Of a stretch of DNA of 64,000 bases, positions 32,431-45,517 are shown in pieces; position 1 is the stretch's first letter, and every line of letters starts with the position of its first letter. The notes beneath the pieces are model-generated. The model was not told where the DNA came from. It searched no databases and worked only from the letters and a program-made list of their open reading frames with translations. Made by a program: the position numbers and the translations under genes. The stretch comes from Thermothielavioides terrestris NRRL 8126 (taxonomy: Eukaryota; Ascomycota; Sordariomycetes; Sordariales; Chaetomiaceae): NCBI RefSeq assembly GCF_000226115.1, contig NC_016457.1:3906001-3970000 (forward strand). The letters run 5' to 3'.

Positions 32431-33397
32431 TCAAGACGTGCGATGCCGCCCCGGCCACCAAGGCCGCGCTGACGTTAAGTACAACGCAGCGGCCAGGGCG
32501 ATTGTTAGTGTGATGAGGAGCGACGATGAAGGAACCGTGACTGGCGCTGCCGTCGTAACAGGCGTCAGCAGCTGGCTCGTGCCGTCTGCAAGGTCGGAAT
32601 GGGGATTCTAGAACAGAAGAAATGGTACCTTTGGGGTTTTGGCATCGCTTCAGATCTTTGACAACCTCTCTGCAACTTGCGTATTTGCCTTGCCAGCACT
32701 TGGCGATGACCGGACCAGCTGGGCCTAGTGCTTTGGTATCGGGAAAAATGCCCCTGGAATACCAGTCCTTGATGTCCTTGTCGGATTGTCCTTCGTAGGG
32801 AAACGTCCCGGTCATAAGCTCATAGATGAGGCAACCGAGGGAAAAGATGTCGGCCTTCACAGACACCAACTCGCCCGGGTACTGGTGGTTCTGCGCGACC
32901 CCGATGAGGAGCGGGCCGCCGTCGATGGAGGACCCGGCAAAGTCGGTCAGCTTGGCGTCGAGCTCGGCGCTCAGCAGGACGTTAGCGAGTTTGACATCGC
33001 CATGGATGACGCCGGCTTCGTGGACGAAGCCGAGCGCATCGGCCACCTGGACGGCCCAGCGCAGCCGCCGCTGGGGCGTGACCTCCTCTCCGTCGCCTGG
33101 CTCCCGGATGAGTGAGCTGAGATTGTACCGAGGGGCGTGCTCCAGGCGGATGCCACGCTCGAAGGTGCCGAAGTAGCGCAGAATGTTGGGGTGGCCCCCG
33201 CGCTCGGTGAAGCGCTCGTAGACCTGTTTCTCTCTCTCCACGAGCTCGTCGTTGACGTGGGCTGTTTTCACCACCGTGCTCGAGGCCCTGTCCAGCACCA
33301 CCAGACCTGTTGAGCCCCAGCCGGCGATGTCCTTCAGGCCGAACCCGGTGGGATATTTTATGTCGCCGACTTCGTATTCTTCGTTTGAGGCAGCCAT
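32431..33397 (-). CDS. Tail-anchored protein kinase-like protein with HGD and DFA motifs
   Basis: Two exons, 33397-32629 and 32585-32431, give 307 residues. The short 43 bp intron (GTACCA...TTGCAG) restores a C-terminus with one hydrophobic helix, SSSLLITLTIALAAALYLTS, followed by Arg/Trp residues, so the protein is probably anchored in a membrane with the kinase domain in the cytosol. Kinase features: GWGSTGLVVLD (loop), a VVKTAH lysine, VIHGDVKLANVLL (HGD replaces HRD, but the catalytic Asp, Lys and Asn remain), LTDFAGSSIDG (DFA replaces DFG), then a shortened activation segment without an APE motif and SVKADIFSLGCLIYELMTG. Activity is possible but not assured. Similar kinases form an expanded, unnamed group in filamentous fungi. 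The start at 33397 has good context; an in-frame ATG at 33610 would add 71 atypical residues. Confidence 0.82.
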
Positions 33398-34357
33398 CGT
33401 GAGGCTGGCTTGCGCACAGTGTTGTATGTTCTCTTGGACAGGGAAAGCAAAGTCGGGGTTTGGAAACCCGTCTAATTCTTGCGACAGTACACGTCCTTTG
33501 CAATACAGCGGCCTCGGCCTGTTGTCGAGACGTGTTTGTCGAATAACCTTTTGCGCGGGAGAGCATCCTTGTGCAATGGTTTGCGCCGCCACACCTGGAT
33601 GGCGGCTCATTTGAGGATTCCCCTACCCCCTCGCAAGAGGCTCGTTTACCCCCTGCATTCACGTGGGTCCGACAAATGAACCGCGCAAAAACATCACAAT
33701 CAATGTCCGCAAGGTGAAGAAGAGAAGTGAAGGGAGAGGCCATAAAGTAGATAGAACAACGCTGGACTAGGTGCTTTACGGAGCAGCCAAGCACCGTCAT
33801 CCGCCGAGGGTGGCGTGGCCGCGGTGAACCACAGCAAGAATGCTGCCACCGCAGCCATCACCTACGCCCATGATGCCGCCTGCGGCCGCTGTTCCAATGT
33901 CAGAATCAAGGAAACATATAGGTAGGTACATATAGTGTATGTTGATATGTATCACGGCCAAGTGGCCTTCCTGTCGAGAATTGTTATCACCCTTGCCTGG
34001 CTACTTGGACGACGATGTGTCTTTAGTGGGTCTACCCCACTGCCGTATGGAAACCAGCGCTAACTAACGTTACCGAACCTGACTTGGAAGAACGGTGGCC
34101 CGCGCTCAGCATCCATCGATAAGCAGCTCCCGCTGCGCAAGTGGCCATCCCGCCCGCCGTATCAAAATTTCAACGACTCCTGTTCGACGCCGGAGCGTGT
34201 GCGGCAGCGAGATACCCGCACACAGATCGCGTCCAACCTCGCGCATTAAGATTGCCAAACGACCAATTGCATCCGCGCTACTATTCTTCCGAGTCGTCCA
34301 ATCTCTCAACCCGCAGGCCACCTCCCCAAAGCTCTCAGTTCAATCCGCGTTCACAAA
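33398..34357. other. Divergent intergenic region, no gene seen
   Basis: This is the upstream region shared by the kinase-like gene (-) and the bL31m gene (+). The frames crossing it are extensions or shadows of the two neighbours. Nothing else is recognisable. Confidence 0.5.
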
Positions 34358-35044
34358 ATGGGGAAACTCCCCACGACCCTCATGCGCCGGCCGTCGCTGG
34401 CACCAGGCAGCTGCCTCCCCTCTACCAGTCCCGCAGCAGCAGCAGTAGCAGCGACAACAATAACAGCATCACCAAGGACACCTCTCGCGCACGCCGCCTT
34501 CCCGTGGCCGCCAGCACCGTCCTCGCAGCAACAAGTGCGGCACGCGACCTTCGTGCCGCGGCCGCGGCGGCCGTACCAGTTCACCCAGCTGGTGCAGCTG
34601 TCGGACGGGTCGACGTTCACGATGCGCACGACGTCGCCGGTGGCGCTGTACAAGGCGGCCAAGGACAGCCGCAACCACATCCTGTGGCAGCCGAGCGAGA
34701 AGTCGCTCAAGAACGTCGAGGTCGACGAGGCCGGCAAGCTGGCCGCCTTCCGCGGGCGCTACGGCAACGTGTGGAACCTCGAGGGCCCGACCATCAAGGT
34801 CGGCGAGCAGGCGCAGACGCAACAGCAACAGCAACAGCAGCAGCAGCAGGAGGAGGGCAAGACGGAGGCTGAGAAGGAGGGTGCGGCGGCGAAGGCGGAA
34901 GGCAAGCCAGCAGAGCCCGCGACGCCGGAAGATCCGTTCGACTCGCTGGTTGACCTCATCAGCGCGTACGCGACCGAGGACAAGAACCTCAAGGGCGGGC
35001 TGAGCGCCAAGGACCAGGCGAGGTTAGACAAGAGGAAGAAATGA
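34358..35044 (+). CDS. mrpl36: Mitochondrial large-subunit ribosomal protein bL31m (MRPL36)
   Basis: Single exon, 228 residues. The first 60 residues are rich in Arg, Ala, Ser and Pro, as in a mitochondrial targeting sequence. The core follows: RHATFVPRPRRPYQFTQLVQ, LSDGSTFTMRTTSPVALYKA, DSRNHILWQPSEKSLKNVEV and AAFRGRYG, the signature of fungal mitochondrial L31 proteins (yeast MRPL36). The protein is part of the mitoribosome large subunit. A tract of about ten glutamines and a Glu/Lys/Ala-rich stretch form a spacer before a conserved C-terminal helix (PFDSLVDLISAYATEDKNLK). The product is longer than yeast MRPL36 mainly because of this spacer. It converges on VPS5 with about 245 bp between stops. 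Confidence 0.9.
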   Translation: MGKLPTTLMRRPSLAPGSCLPSTSPAAAAVAATTITASPRTPLAHAAFPWPPAPSSQQQVRHATFVPRPRRPYQFTQLVQLSDGSTFTMRTTSPVALYKAAKDSRNHILWQPSEKSLKNVEVDEAGKLAAFRGRYGNVWNLEGPTIKVGEQAQTQQQQQQQQQQEEGKTEAEKEGAAAKAEGKPAEPATPEDPFDSLVDLISAYATEDKNLKGGLSAKDQARLDKRKK

Positions 35045-35288
35045 GGCGCTGGGGGGGGAGAAACGGATCCTGTAACATAGAGAACCAATCTTTGTATTTT
35101 CTGCTGAGCTAAACCAGTCCTGCCGGCACCGGCAAGCCGGTCTGTATAAATGGATTGAGCAACCAAACGGACGCCTGCCGCCTCCTGCAGATATGGCTAT
35201 GTATAATACAAGAACAATGTCGCCGTATAGGCCACAACCGAACATGATGTCATCAACCCGATGCCGCTGCGATGCATGGTACAACCGT

Positions 35289-37382
35289 TTAATCCGAGTC
35301 CTCGTCGATGTTGGCCCGAGCCCGGTCCACGGCCGTGTCGCCGGCCGGCTTCTTGGTCTGCACCACGGGCGGCCGGTAGAAGACGGTCTCGTCGTCTTCG
35401 GCGTCCAGCTGCATGAGGAAGGTCTCCCATTTCTCGATTAACTGGAGCGGACACGTCAGCAAAAAGAAGGGAGAAAAAAAGCACGGCAGGAGCAGCTGTG
35501 GTAAACCCACCTCCTTTTGCGCCTCCACGGAGCTCTCCAGAAACGTCTCGACGCCAGACTTGAAATCCTCCACTTTCTCTCGCTCGAACCGGTCCAGCTC
35601 GGACCGCATGAGCCGGCCCATGTCCTCGAACAGCAGGCGGGCCTGGTGCACCTTGCGCTCGGCATCCGCCACCTCGGCGTTGACCTGGTTGAGGCGGTCC
35701 TGCTGGCTCTTGCCCTGGCGCAGCAGCTTGTCCTGGGCGGCCTTGCGCTTGATCAGCTCCGACTCGGCGCTGTGCCAGCTGTGGAAGGCCTTCTGGCGCT
35801 GCGCGAACGCCTGCTTGACGCTGCCGATCAGCCGGATGTACTCGTCGATGATGATGCCGAAGGTGAGCACGTCCTGCTGCGCCTGCCGGTCGTAGACGTC
35901 GCGGATCGTCAGCTGCAGCTCCGACAGCGCGTCGAGCGGTCCGGACAGCGTGGGCGACAGCTCGACCGTCGACAGCGCGTGCAGCGACGCGGAGAAGTCG
36001 CTCGCCGCCTCGGCCATGGCCTTGCGCTGCGCCACCATGCTGTCCATGGCTTTGAGCAGCGCCTTCAGCTGGTTCTCCAGCGCGTCGAGATACACCCGCC
36101 GGTCGTGGAACCACTGCCCTGTTTGTCAGCACCAACCTCCAACCACCCAGGAACGACGAAGACGACGCCTGAACTCACATCATCCTGCTCCACAAACTTG
36201 TGCCCCCCGCCAACGCTGAACCCCAGCGAGCCCAGCACGCTCTTGCTCTCGCCCAGGCTCGGCTCCTTCCTCTCCTTGTGCTTGACGTCCACATTGAACG
36301 CCTCGCTCTCCAAGAACAGCTTCAGGTCCGCGTCCAGCTGCAGCGTCGGGTGCGCCGCGATCTTGTTAAGCATCTTCTCCAGCGCGGCCCGCCTCGACTC
36401 GACAAAGTTGCTCTCGAACCTGCCCACGGCCTGCTTCTCCGGCGGCGGCGGCACCACCACGCCGGGGTTGTTGGCATGCAGCGTGTTGTACAGCCACAGG
36501 AAATCGCGATACCGCCGCTTGACCTCGAACTCGGGCTGCCGGTACGCCTTGGACGTCGTCTACCGCGGCGGCCCAAGTCAGCACAAAACCCACCCGCATC
36601 CCCCCACCCCCACCCACCAAACGCCAGCTGGGGGAGGAGCACATAGCAAACAATGCAGAACATACCTTGGTCCTGACCGAGTAGACAATATGACTACTAG
36701 TCAGATCCCCGACCTTATGCGGATCGCCCACGGAGATATGGAACACGGGCCGGGCGGCCTGCTCGACGCTGACGCTGGGCAGCGTCGCGCTGCGCACGGG
36801 GCTCGGCAGCGCGGCCTGCACCGGCGGCGGGCGCCTCCCCGTCCCCGCCGCCGCTCTCGACCCGAACAACCGCCCCTCGCCACCGCCGCCCCCGTTCACA
36901 TCACCGCCGTCGTCTTCGTCTTCGTCGTCGTCGATACGATGCATATCAGGCGGTCCGGCGCGGTACTTGTTGCCCGCGTGCGCGCCACCGCCGGCGGCGG
37001 CGGCCGGCGGCATGGTCGTGCGCAGCGGGAGCTGTTCTTTGAGCGGCGGGGCCGGCGGCGCGCGGCCCGCTCCCGCTCCCGCTCCGGCTGCTGTTGAGGC
37101 GTCGGCAGTCGCTGGGGGGGACGGGGTGGCGGAGGCGCCGAGGGGCCCGAGCGGGTCGTCCTCGACGGCCTGGAGGCGGGTGGGCTGGGCGACGAGGCGG
37201 CGCGGGGTGAGGCGGGAGGCGCGGGCGGATGTTGGGGTTGTGGTGGAGGTTGGGGAAGGCCCCGGCGCCGTGATGGTGGTGGTCGTGGTGGTCGTGGTCG
37301 TGGGCTTGTCATCGGCGGATTGTTGCGAGGAGGCGCCGAGCGGCTCCGAGGGGCTGGCCGAATCGGCCCAGGGGTCTTCCAT
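35289..37382 (-). CDS. vps5: Sorting nexin VPS5 (retromer PX-BAR subunit)
   Basis: Four exons: 37382-36666, 36559-36179, 36113-35511 and 35441-35289, all joined in phase 0, giving 617 residues. Introns are 106, 65, 69 and 106-type short fungal introns (donors GTATGT, GTGAGT, GTGGGT). Residues 1 to about 205 are Ser/Thr/Pro/Ala-rich and acidic, starting MEDPWADSASPSEP. The PX domain (about 210-325) contains VFHISVGDPHKVGDL, KRRYRDFLWLYNTLHANNPG and PPPPEKQAVGRFESNF, with the RRYRDF and PPPPEK elements that bind phosphatidylinositol 3-phosphate. The Vps5-type BAR coiled coil covers about 375-610. With VPS17 and the VPS26/29/35 trimer it returns cargo receptors from endosomes to the Golgi. The first in-frame ATG is 37382; the frame continues upstream only from a TTG. 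Confidence 0.93.
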
Positions 37383-37957
37383 TGTGAAGGCCGGGGTCGT
37401 TGGGGAGGAAATTGCGGGCGGTTCGCTACTCAATTCGACCGGCTGGCGTCAACAATTGCAGGTCTGAAGTGGGCGCGTGGAAGCGTCGTTGCCATGCGAG
37501 GGAGCTGCTGGTGACCGGCGTTGGAGGGAAGCTTGCTGTCCGCCGGGGGTGTTACGCACCCATCGTAGTGGATGGATTATGCAGTATTCCGTACAGTGGC
37601 AGCTGTGGAGCTAAGCCGTTCTTGGCAGCCGATCAATGTGGGGTACCAAGTACCCTGGCACGAACACAGGGTACAGTCCAGTTCTCTCAAGAGCAGGAGC
37701 TTTTGCTTTTCTCACACTTACAACGCATAAGGACAACGGAAAACAAATCACAAAAGCGCCATGACAAAGGTATCTGGTTCCCTGGAGCCGTACATTGTAT
37801 ACATACATCCCAAACGCCGCCGGGCTCTAAACAGAGCCTCCCAGTTCCAAAGCCAGCGCCGTAACCCCCGAACTAAGAAGGGGACGCCGGCCCCTCTGCA
37901 ACCTGGTTTTCCACGCACTGATACCCATCAGCCAAGCACACGGGCTCCCAGGCCGTC
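37383..37957. other. Spacer between VPS5 and TAF5
   Basis: This 575 bp stretch holds the VPS5 promoter and the TAF5 3' UTR, since both genes run leftward. No additional gene is visible. Confidence 0.5.
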
Positions 37958-40980
<3,023 letters not shown>

Positions 40981-41900
40981 CACGACCGCCGTGTGTGCTA
41001 TACGGGTTGCTTTACTTGAACTTAGGCCGCCCGACTACCTTGTTATCTGGAAGCGATTGGCGCGTTGCGATGCGCAGCGCGCGGTGACAGCGGCAAGATC
41101 GAGATCGAGGGCGCTCGAAGTTGACGGCGCGTGTCCCACTGCTCGCGTTTTCCATGCACGAAGCACCCGGTGATGAATGTCCTGTGGCAATATCGCGAGT
41201 ATGGCCGAGTCTATCAGGGGGATAATAATGGAATATGATGGCCCTGGTTATTCGTTTGTGTTTCTTGGGCCTCTTGGGCCAGGTTCAGTTGTACTGCGTA
41301 TAAGGTGAAGGACAGTGTTCTGATGCCCCACAGTGCCTTTCCCTGTTACCAGTTACGGTGTTGCGTGGAGTTTTCCGCTCACTGCCACGCGCCCGTGCAA
41401 GCCTTGATTACGGGGGTGAAATAAGGTACCGTAGGCAACCTGACAGTGTTACTGACAGTTGGGTATTTCAACCCTGTTCGGCTGCATCTTGCACCTGTGT
41501 CGTCCATCACTTTCTGAGTTTCATCCGTATCTCTTCTTTCTCAAAGCTATTTTTCATACTTTATTCTTCCTCGGAAACTCAATTCTGATACCATGCAGAA
41601 GACGTCATTTTTCGGGCTGGTAGCAAAGAAAAAAATAAAAAATTAAAATAAATAAGCAGCAGCCTAGGTAGCGTATAGAGTACGGAACGCTTACCACAGT
41701 ACGGACCTTAACTTACGCTGTAACATTACCACGCCACTTGCCAAAACGTGGAATCTTGGCTCGTGCGAGCGGTCGTCCCCCAAGTGGGCATCAACCTCAT
41801 TGCAACGACATTTGGGACCCGGAATGGAAGCCTCCCCAAAACCACGCGACGCAGCTCTGTCGACCACGCTGCAATTGGTAGCCTTTGAACGCATTCTGCC
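40981..41900. promoter_or_regulatory. Divergent promoter region of TAF5 and MED11
   Basis: TAF5 starts at 40980 (-) and MED11 at 41901 (+), so these 920 bases serve two general transcription genes in opposite directions. An A/T-rich stretch lies at about 41625-41655. I could not assign specific factor sites. No other gene is visible. Confidence 0.5.
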
Positions 41901-42808
41901 ATGAACGACCCACCACATGCTCCCGCGCCGAGCGGCGGAGGAGCAATCGACATACATCAACCGTTCACCCCGGCGGAGCGCATTCAACAACTCGCCGACA
42001 TCGACAACGTAACTTCTCCCCTCTTACCCCCGGGACTCCCCCAACCCAGCTTGGGTCCCAGCCGCAATGACGCTCATACACTAACCTCCTTGATCGGAAC
42101 AACCCACAGGACGTCGCCTCGCTGCTAACGCACCTCTCCCTCGCCCTGCGTGCCCTGGCCACCCCACCGCCGGGCATCGCCCACCCCAACGGAACCGCGA
42201 CCAGCACACCAAGCAACGGCGTGGTCGATCCCATGCCCGACCCCGAAGGCTCCTCCTCTCCTTCCTCCCCCTCCGCCGACCCCGTCTCCTCCTTCAAGGC
42301 CGCCCAGTCCGCCTTCTTCAACACCATCGACCGCGTCGACAAGCATCTCACGCGCCAGATCCTGGCGCTCGAAGAGGCCGGCATCGTCACGCTGCGCAGC
42401 AGCAGCAGCAGCAGCCGCGGCGGAGGCGGCGGTGGCACCGCCATCGGTGGCGCGGACGGTCCCCTGCAGCAGGGCGAGTCCCTCGGCATGGGCGCGGCGG
42501 CCGGGCCGGGCCAGCAGCAGCAGCAGCAGCTGGCGCAAGCACAAGTTGGCGGCGGCGGCGGTGGTGGGGGTGAGGGAGCGGCGGGTGATGGAAGTAAAGC
42601 CAAGGCGGCGGCTCCGGTGGCGCGGCTGGAGCCGGACGGGATGGGGAGGTATGGCAAGCTGGATGTGGGCAAGCTGAACATGGCGAGCAGCACGGTTGAG
42701 AGGGACATGGAGGAGGAGCTGTGGCGGCGGGCGAGGGAGCAGCTTGCGAGAGTAGTGAGCGGCAGTGGGGCGGGGCAGGGGCAGGAGGGGGAGAGGATGG
42801 AGGAGTAG
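41901..42808 (+). CDS. med11: Mediator complex subunit 11
   Basis: Two exons, 41901-42008 and 42110-42808, separated by a 101 bp intron (GTAACT...CCACAG), giving 268 residues. The core is split by the intron: FTPAERIQQLADIDN joined to DVASLLTHLSLALRALA, followed after a Ser/Pro-rich insert by SFKAAQSAFFNTIDRVDKHL and TRQILALEEAGIVTL, the MED11 helical pattern. MED11 pairs with MED22 in the Mediator head, which contacts RNA polymerase II and TFIIH. The second half is Gly/Gln/Ala-rich low complexity, then a helical segment near the C-terminus (STVERDMEEELWRRAREQLA). It is longer than yeast MED11 because of these inserts. It is divergent from TAF5. Confidence 0.88.
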
Positions 42809-43175
42809 TCGCTTAGGTTGGAAAGGAGGGTGGAAATGCGTGGGCGTTCTTTGGCGTTTGTGTCGGCCCCTTTGCTTGCTGGTTGGATCCATTGGAACTG
42901 GAAACCATGGGATGGGCGTTGGGGTGAAGATTCGGTATGGTTGGCGGCATGGATATACCCTCGGTGAGCATTCAGCAATTGAAACTCTATCTGTTTCTTC
43001 TGTTGTTCTTCTCCTGACTGGGCGGAGTTTATTAGAGTTGTGTGTAACTTGTTTATTCTGCTTACGTGAGTTGGAGTCGGATTCATCAGTATGATCCATC
43101 CAGACATGACTCCTCTCTCTGCTAATTCTGAACCGTGCAAAAGCTCATGTCAGATCGCCTGCACTCTGTCGTGAA
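42809..43175. other. Short convergent spacer
   Basis: This is the 3' UTR space between MED11 (+) and the secreted six-Cys protein (-), 367 bp. It is T/G-rich on the plus strand, with no gene visible. Confidence 0.5.
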
Positions 43176-43924
43176 CTAGGAGCGCTCGCAGAGCCTGTCG
43201 TAGGCACCCGCGGCGATGGTGCCAGTGGTCGGCACGAGAGCCGAGGCGGGAATGCTGTGGGCTGTCAGCATGTGATCGCGATCTGACTGCCTGCCGGGTG
43301 GATGGGGTTTGTTTCTCACACGGCGTCAAACAGCACGCAGTTGAAGTGCTCCTCGGACGTCCCGACGTTGTCTGTGAGAACCCGTCAGTCCAAGCTGAGC
43401 GAGCCATCCGAAAGCTTGAGAGGGCTGCACGCTTACCATACCAGGCAAAGTACCCGTTGCAATTGTTCGCCGCATTGCAGGTGTACTGGCACTTGAACGG
43501 GCCGTAGGGGTCGCTGCTGCGGGTGGCGCTGATGGTCTGCCCCCCGTCTTTAGCTCGTCTCCCACCAACGAACGCACAGTAACATGCTGGCTGATTTCGG
43601 AAAGCTTACATGCGGGCCCGAGATGTAGTGACTACGGTACCAGTCCGTCTTGACCGAGTACGACGTCCAGTTGGCAGCGTCCGCCGGGGTCACCACCGTG
43701 AAGTTGTTGATCGGGTAGCCGGCGGGGCGCTGGAGCGATGCCGGCAGGCCTTCGGTGCAGACCGGAGGGATGGCATCGCGAGTGGCCGTCGCCTTGTTAG
43801 GGACGAGCACGCGACCGAGGATCGTGGCTGTAGCGGTGCCGTCGGGAACGACCGGCGCGGCCATCGCTACCAGCGCAAAGGCCGCAAGCAGGAGGACAGC
43901 CGTCAACTTCGAAACGTTGCTCAT
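43176..43924 (-). CDS. Small secreted cysteine protein
   Basis: Four exons: 43924-43610, 43536-43437, 43371-43320 and 43254-43176, giving 181 residues. Introns are 73, 65 and 65 bp with GTAAGC, GTAAGC and GTGAGA donors and GCAG/ACAG acceptors; phases 0, 1 and 2 all close in frame. The N-terminus MSNVSKLTAVLLLAAFALVA followed by MAAP is a clear signal peptide. The mature part contains six cysteines (VCTEG, FKCQYTCNAANNCNG, FNCVLF, RLCERS), enough for three disulfides, and possible N-glycosylation sites in NNFT and ANWT. The CxxxC(N) core with YFAWY resembles small extracellular proteins of saprobic and pathogenic fungi, but I cannot name a family or activity. The many small exons agreeing in frame make the model convincing. 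Confidence 0.8.
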
Positions 43925-45517
43925 GTTTGACGGAGACACTGTCACGGTTATTTGGTTGCAGGAAGTTGAGGGATCGCGCTCAAGTGGCGTGAAGTAAAGG
44001 GGCGTTGTTTTCAGGATTGGGTTGCGAGGTTGTCCGTCGTCAGAGCGAAGAGAGCGATTGACGGGCCTTTCGAGGTAGAAACAGAATATAAGAGATTGGG
44101 CACATGAGACTGGGAGAAGGAGCGAGGGCAAACCGAATTCATTCCTTACATTTGCATTCGATGCGGTTCAAGTTGATGGCGCCACGGGCAAACCGTGAAG
44201 GTACTCAATGGTGCTTGCAAAGGGAAAGAGGTATTCCCCGGGCCCAACTTGCCTTTCAGACATCAGGTAGGTCAATGAACATTCCAGAAGCCAGAAGCCA
44301 TGGGTTTGATGATCTTGCCCGCCTGCATGGAAGGGGCCACACAAGCTCAGACAGACGTGTCTCCCCTTCCTCGCCATCACCATCGCCATCTGGTCGCTGC
44401 CGCCGCCTGAGTCATGCTCGATCTTGCCTTGCACACAGGTGCTACCTGTCAAAGCGTTCGGGTGCCACAGTTGAGGCACACACTTCACTTCCACTCGCAC
44501 TTGCCTACCAGCGAAATCAGTCGAGGAATCAGCACTTCTCGTGCGATCCCGTGGTAACACCTGATGACGGCGGAGCTGGGCTCTGCCCCAGCCCCTACGC
44601 AAAAGGACCGCTTCATATTTTCCAGCTTGTTAAATGCGGAGCGCAAACACGACATCAACGATGCTCCTTCCCGGGCATCGGAGCACGAGGGTCGTTATAG
44701 CCGTATACGGTAGTAGAGACAGAGAACAGTCACATATACTAAGTAGCAAACACCCCCTTAAACAGGTTGCCGCTGACGCAACTCCTCCTTAACCACCTCC
44801 TCCACGCAGATCCCACCTCCATATCGCATAGCCGTCTTCTGTTGAATGAAACCGCACCCACGTACCACGCAGATCCCACCTGTCCAACCTCACCGAGGCT
44901 CTCCCGGCGCAGCACGGATGGCTGCGCGATCGGCAGATCGAAGGGGAAAGAGAGCCGATGCAACATAGGCACCGTAGGACAACGACGATGCAGGCGAGGG
45001 AGATGAGATGCAATACCCTGCAATACAAAGAAGCTCCCCGCTGCCCGTCAGCCTGTCAAGTCAAGATGCAGCTGCCCGTTCGAAGGCAAGTCCCTTTTGG
45101 GAGCCCGAGATATCTGAAATTGAAACCGGAATGACGGCCTACGATGGGTGTGATCTGGGCACGATCCATGACAGCAACAAGAAGTTGAAGGCAGTGCTCC
45201 ATAGTTATAAACACTGGGATGTTTTTCCAACCAACGTCACCAACTCATCCTCGGTTTCCAGAACATGCGTAATCTTTCTCATTGGTAATTAGTCGCTTCC
45301 CAGATTCCATCAGACAGCAGACCGTAGCACCGAAATGATCTCCCCATCACTGCCCAGAACATGCCCTACAAACCCAACCTACACCTCCAGCCCCAGTCTG
45401 CCTACAATACCGGCCCAACTACCAGGAAACAAAGATCAAACACAGCATACAAGAGAAAACCCCAAGCAGAATCAGACTAGCAGTAGCGCGGACACAACTC
45501 GTCCCTCCCCGGCGCCG
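43925..45517. other. Intergenic region, no gene supported
   Basis: Upstream of the secreted-protein gene and downstream of PFF1. A plus-strand frame of 198 codons (44104-44700) starts with ATG but has no recognisable feature and looks random. A short direct repeat, ACGCAGATCCCACCT, occurs at about 44804 and 44868. Confidence 0.45.

Noticed and set aside
44104..44700. 198-codon plus-strand frame upstream of the secreted-protein gene
   Set aside because: It has an ATG but lacks signal peptide, domain and coding-like composition; it is probably chance within promoter DNA.
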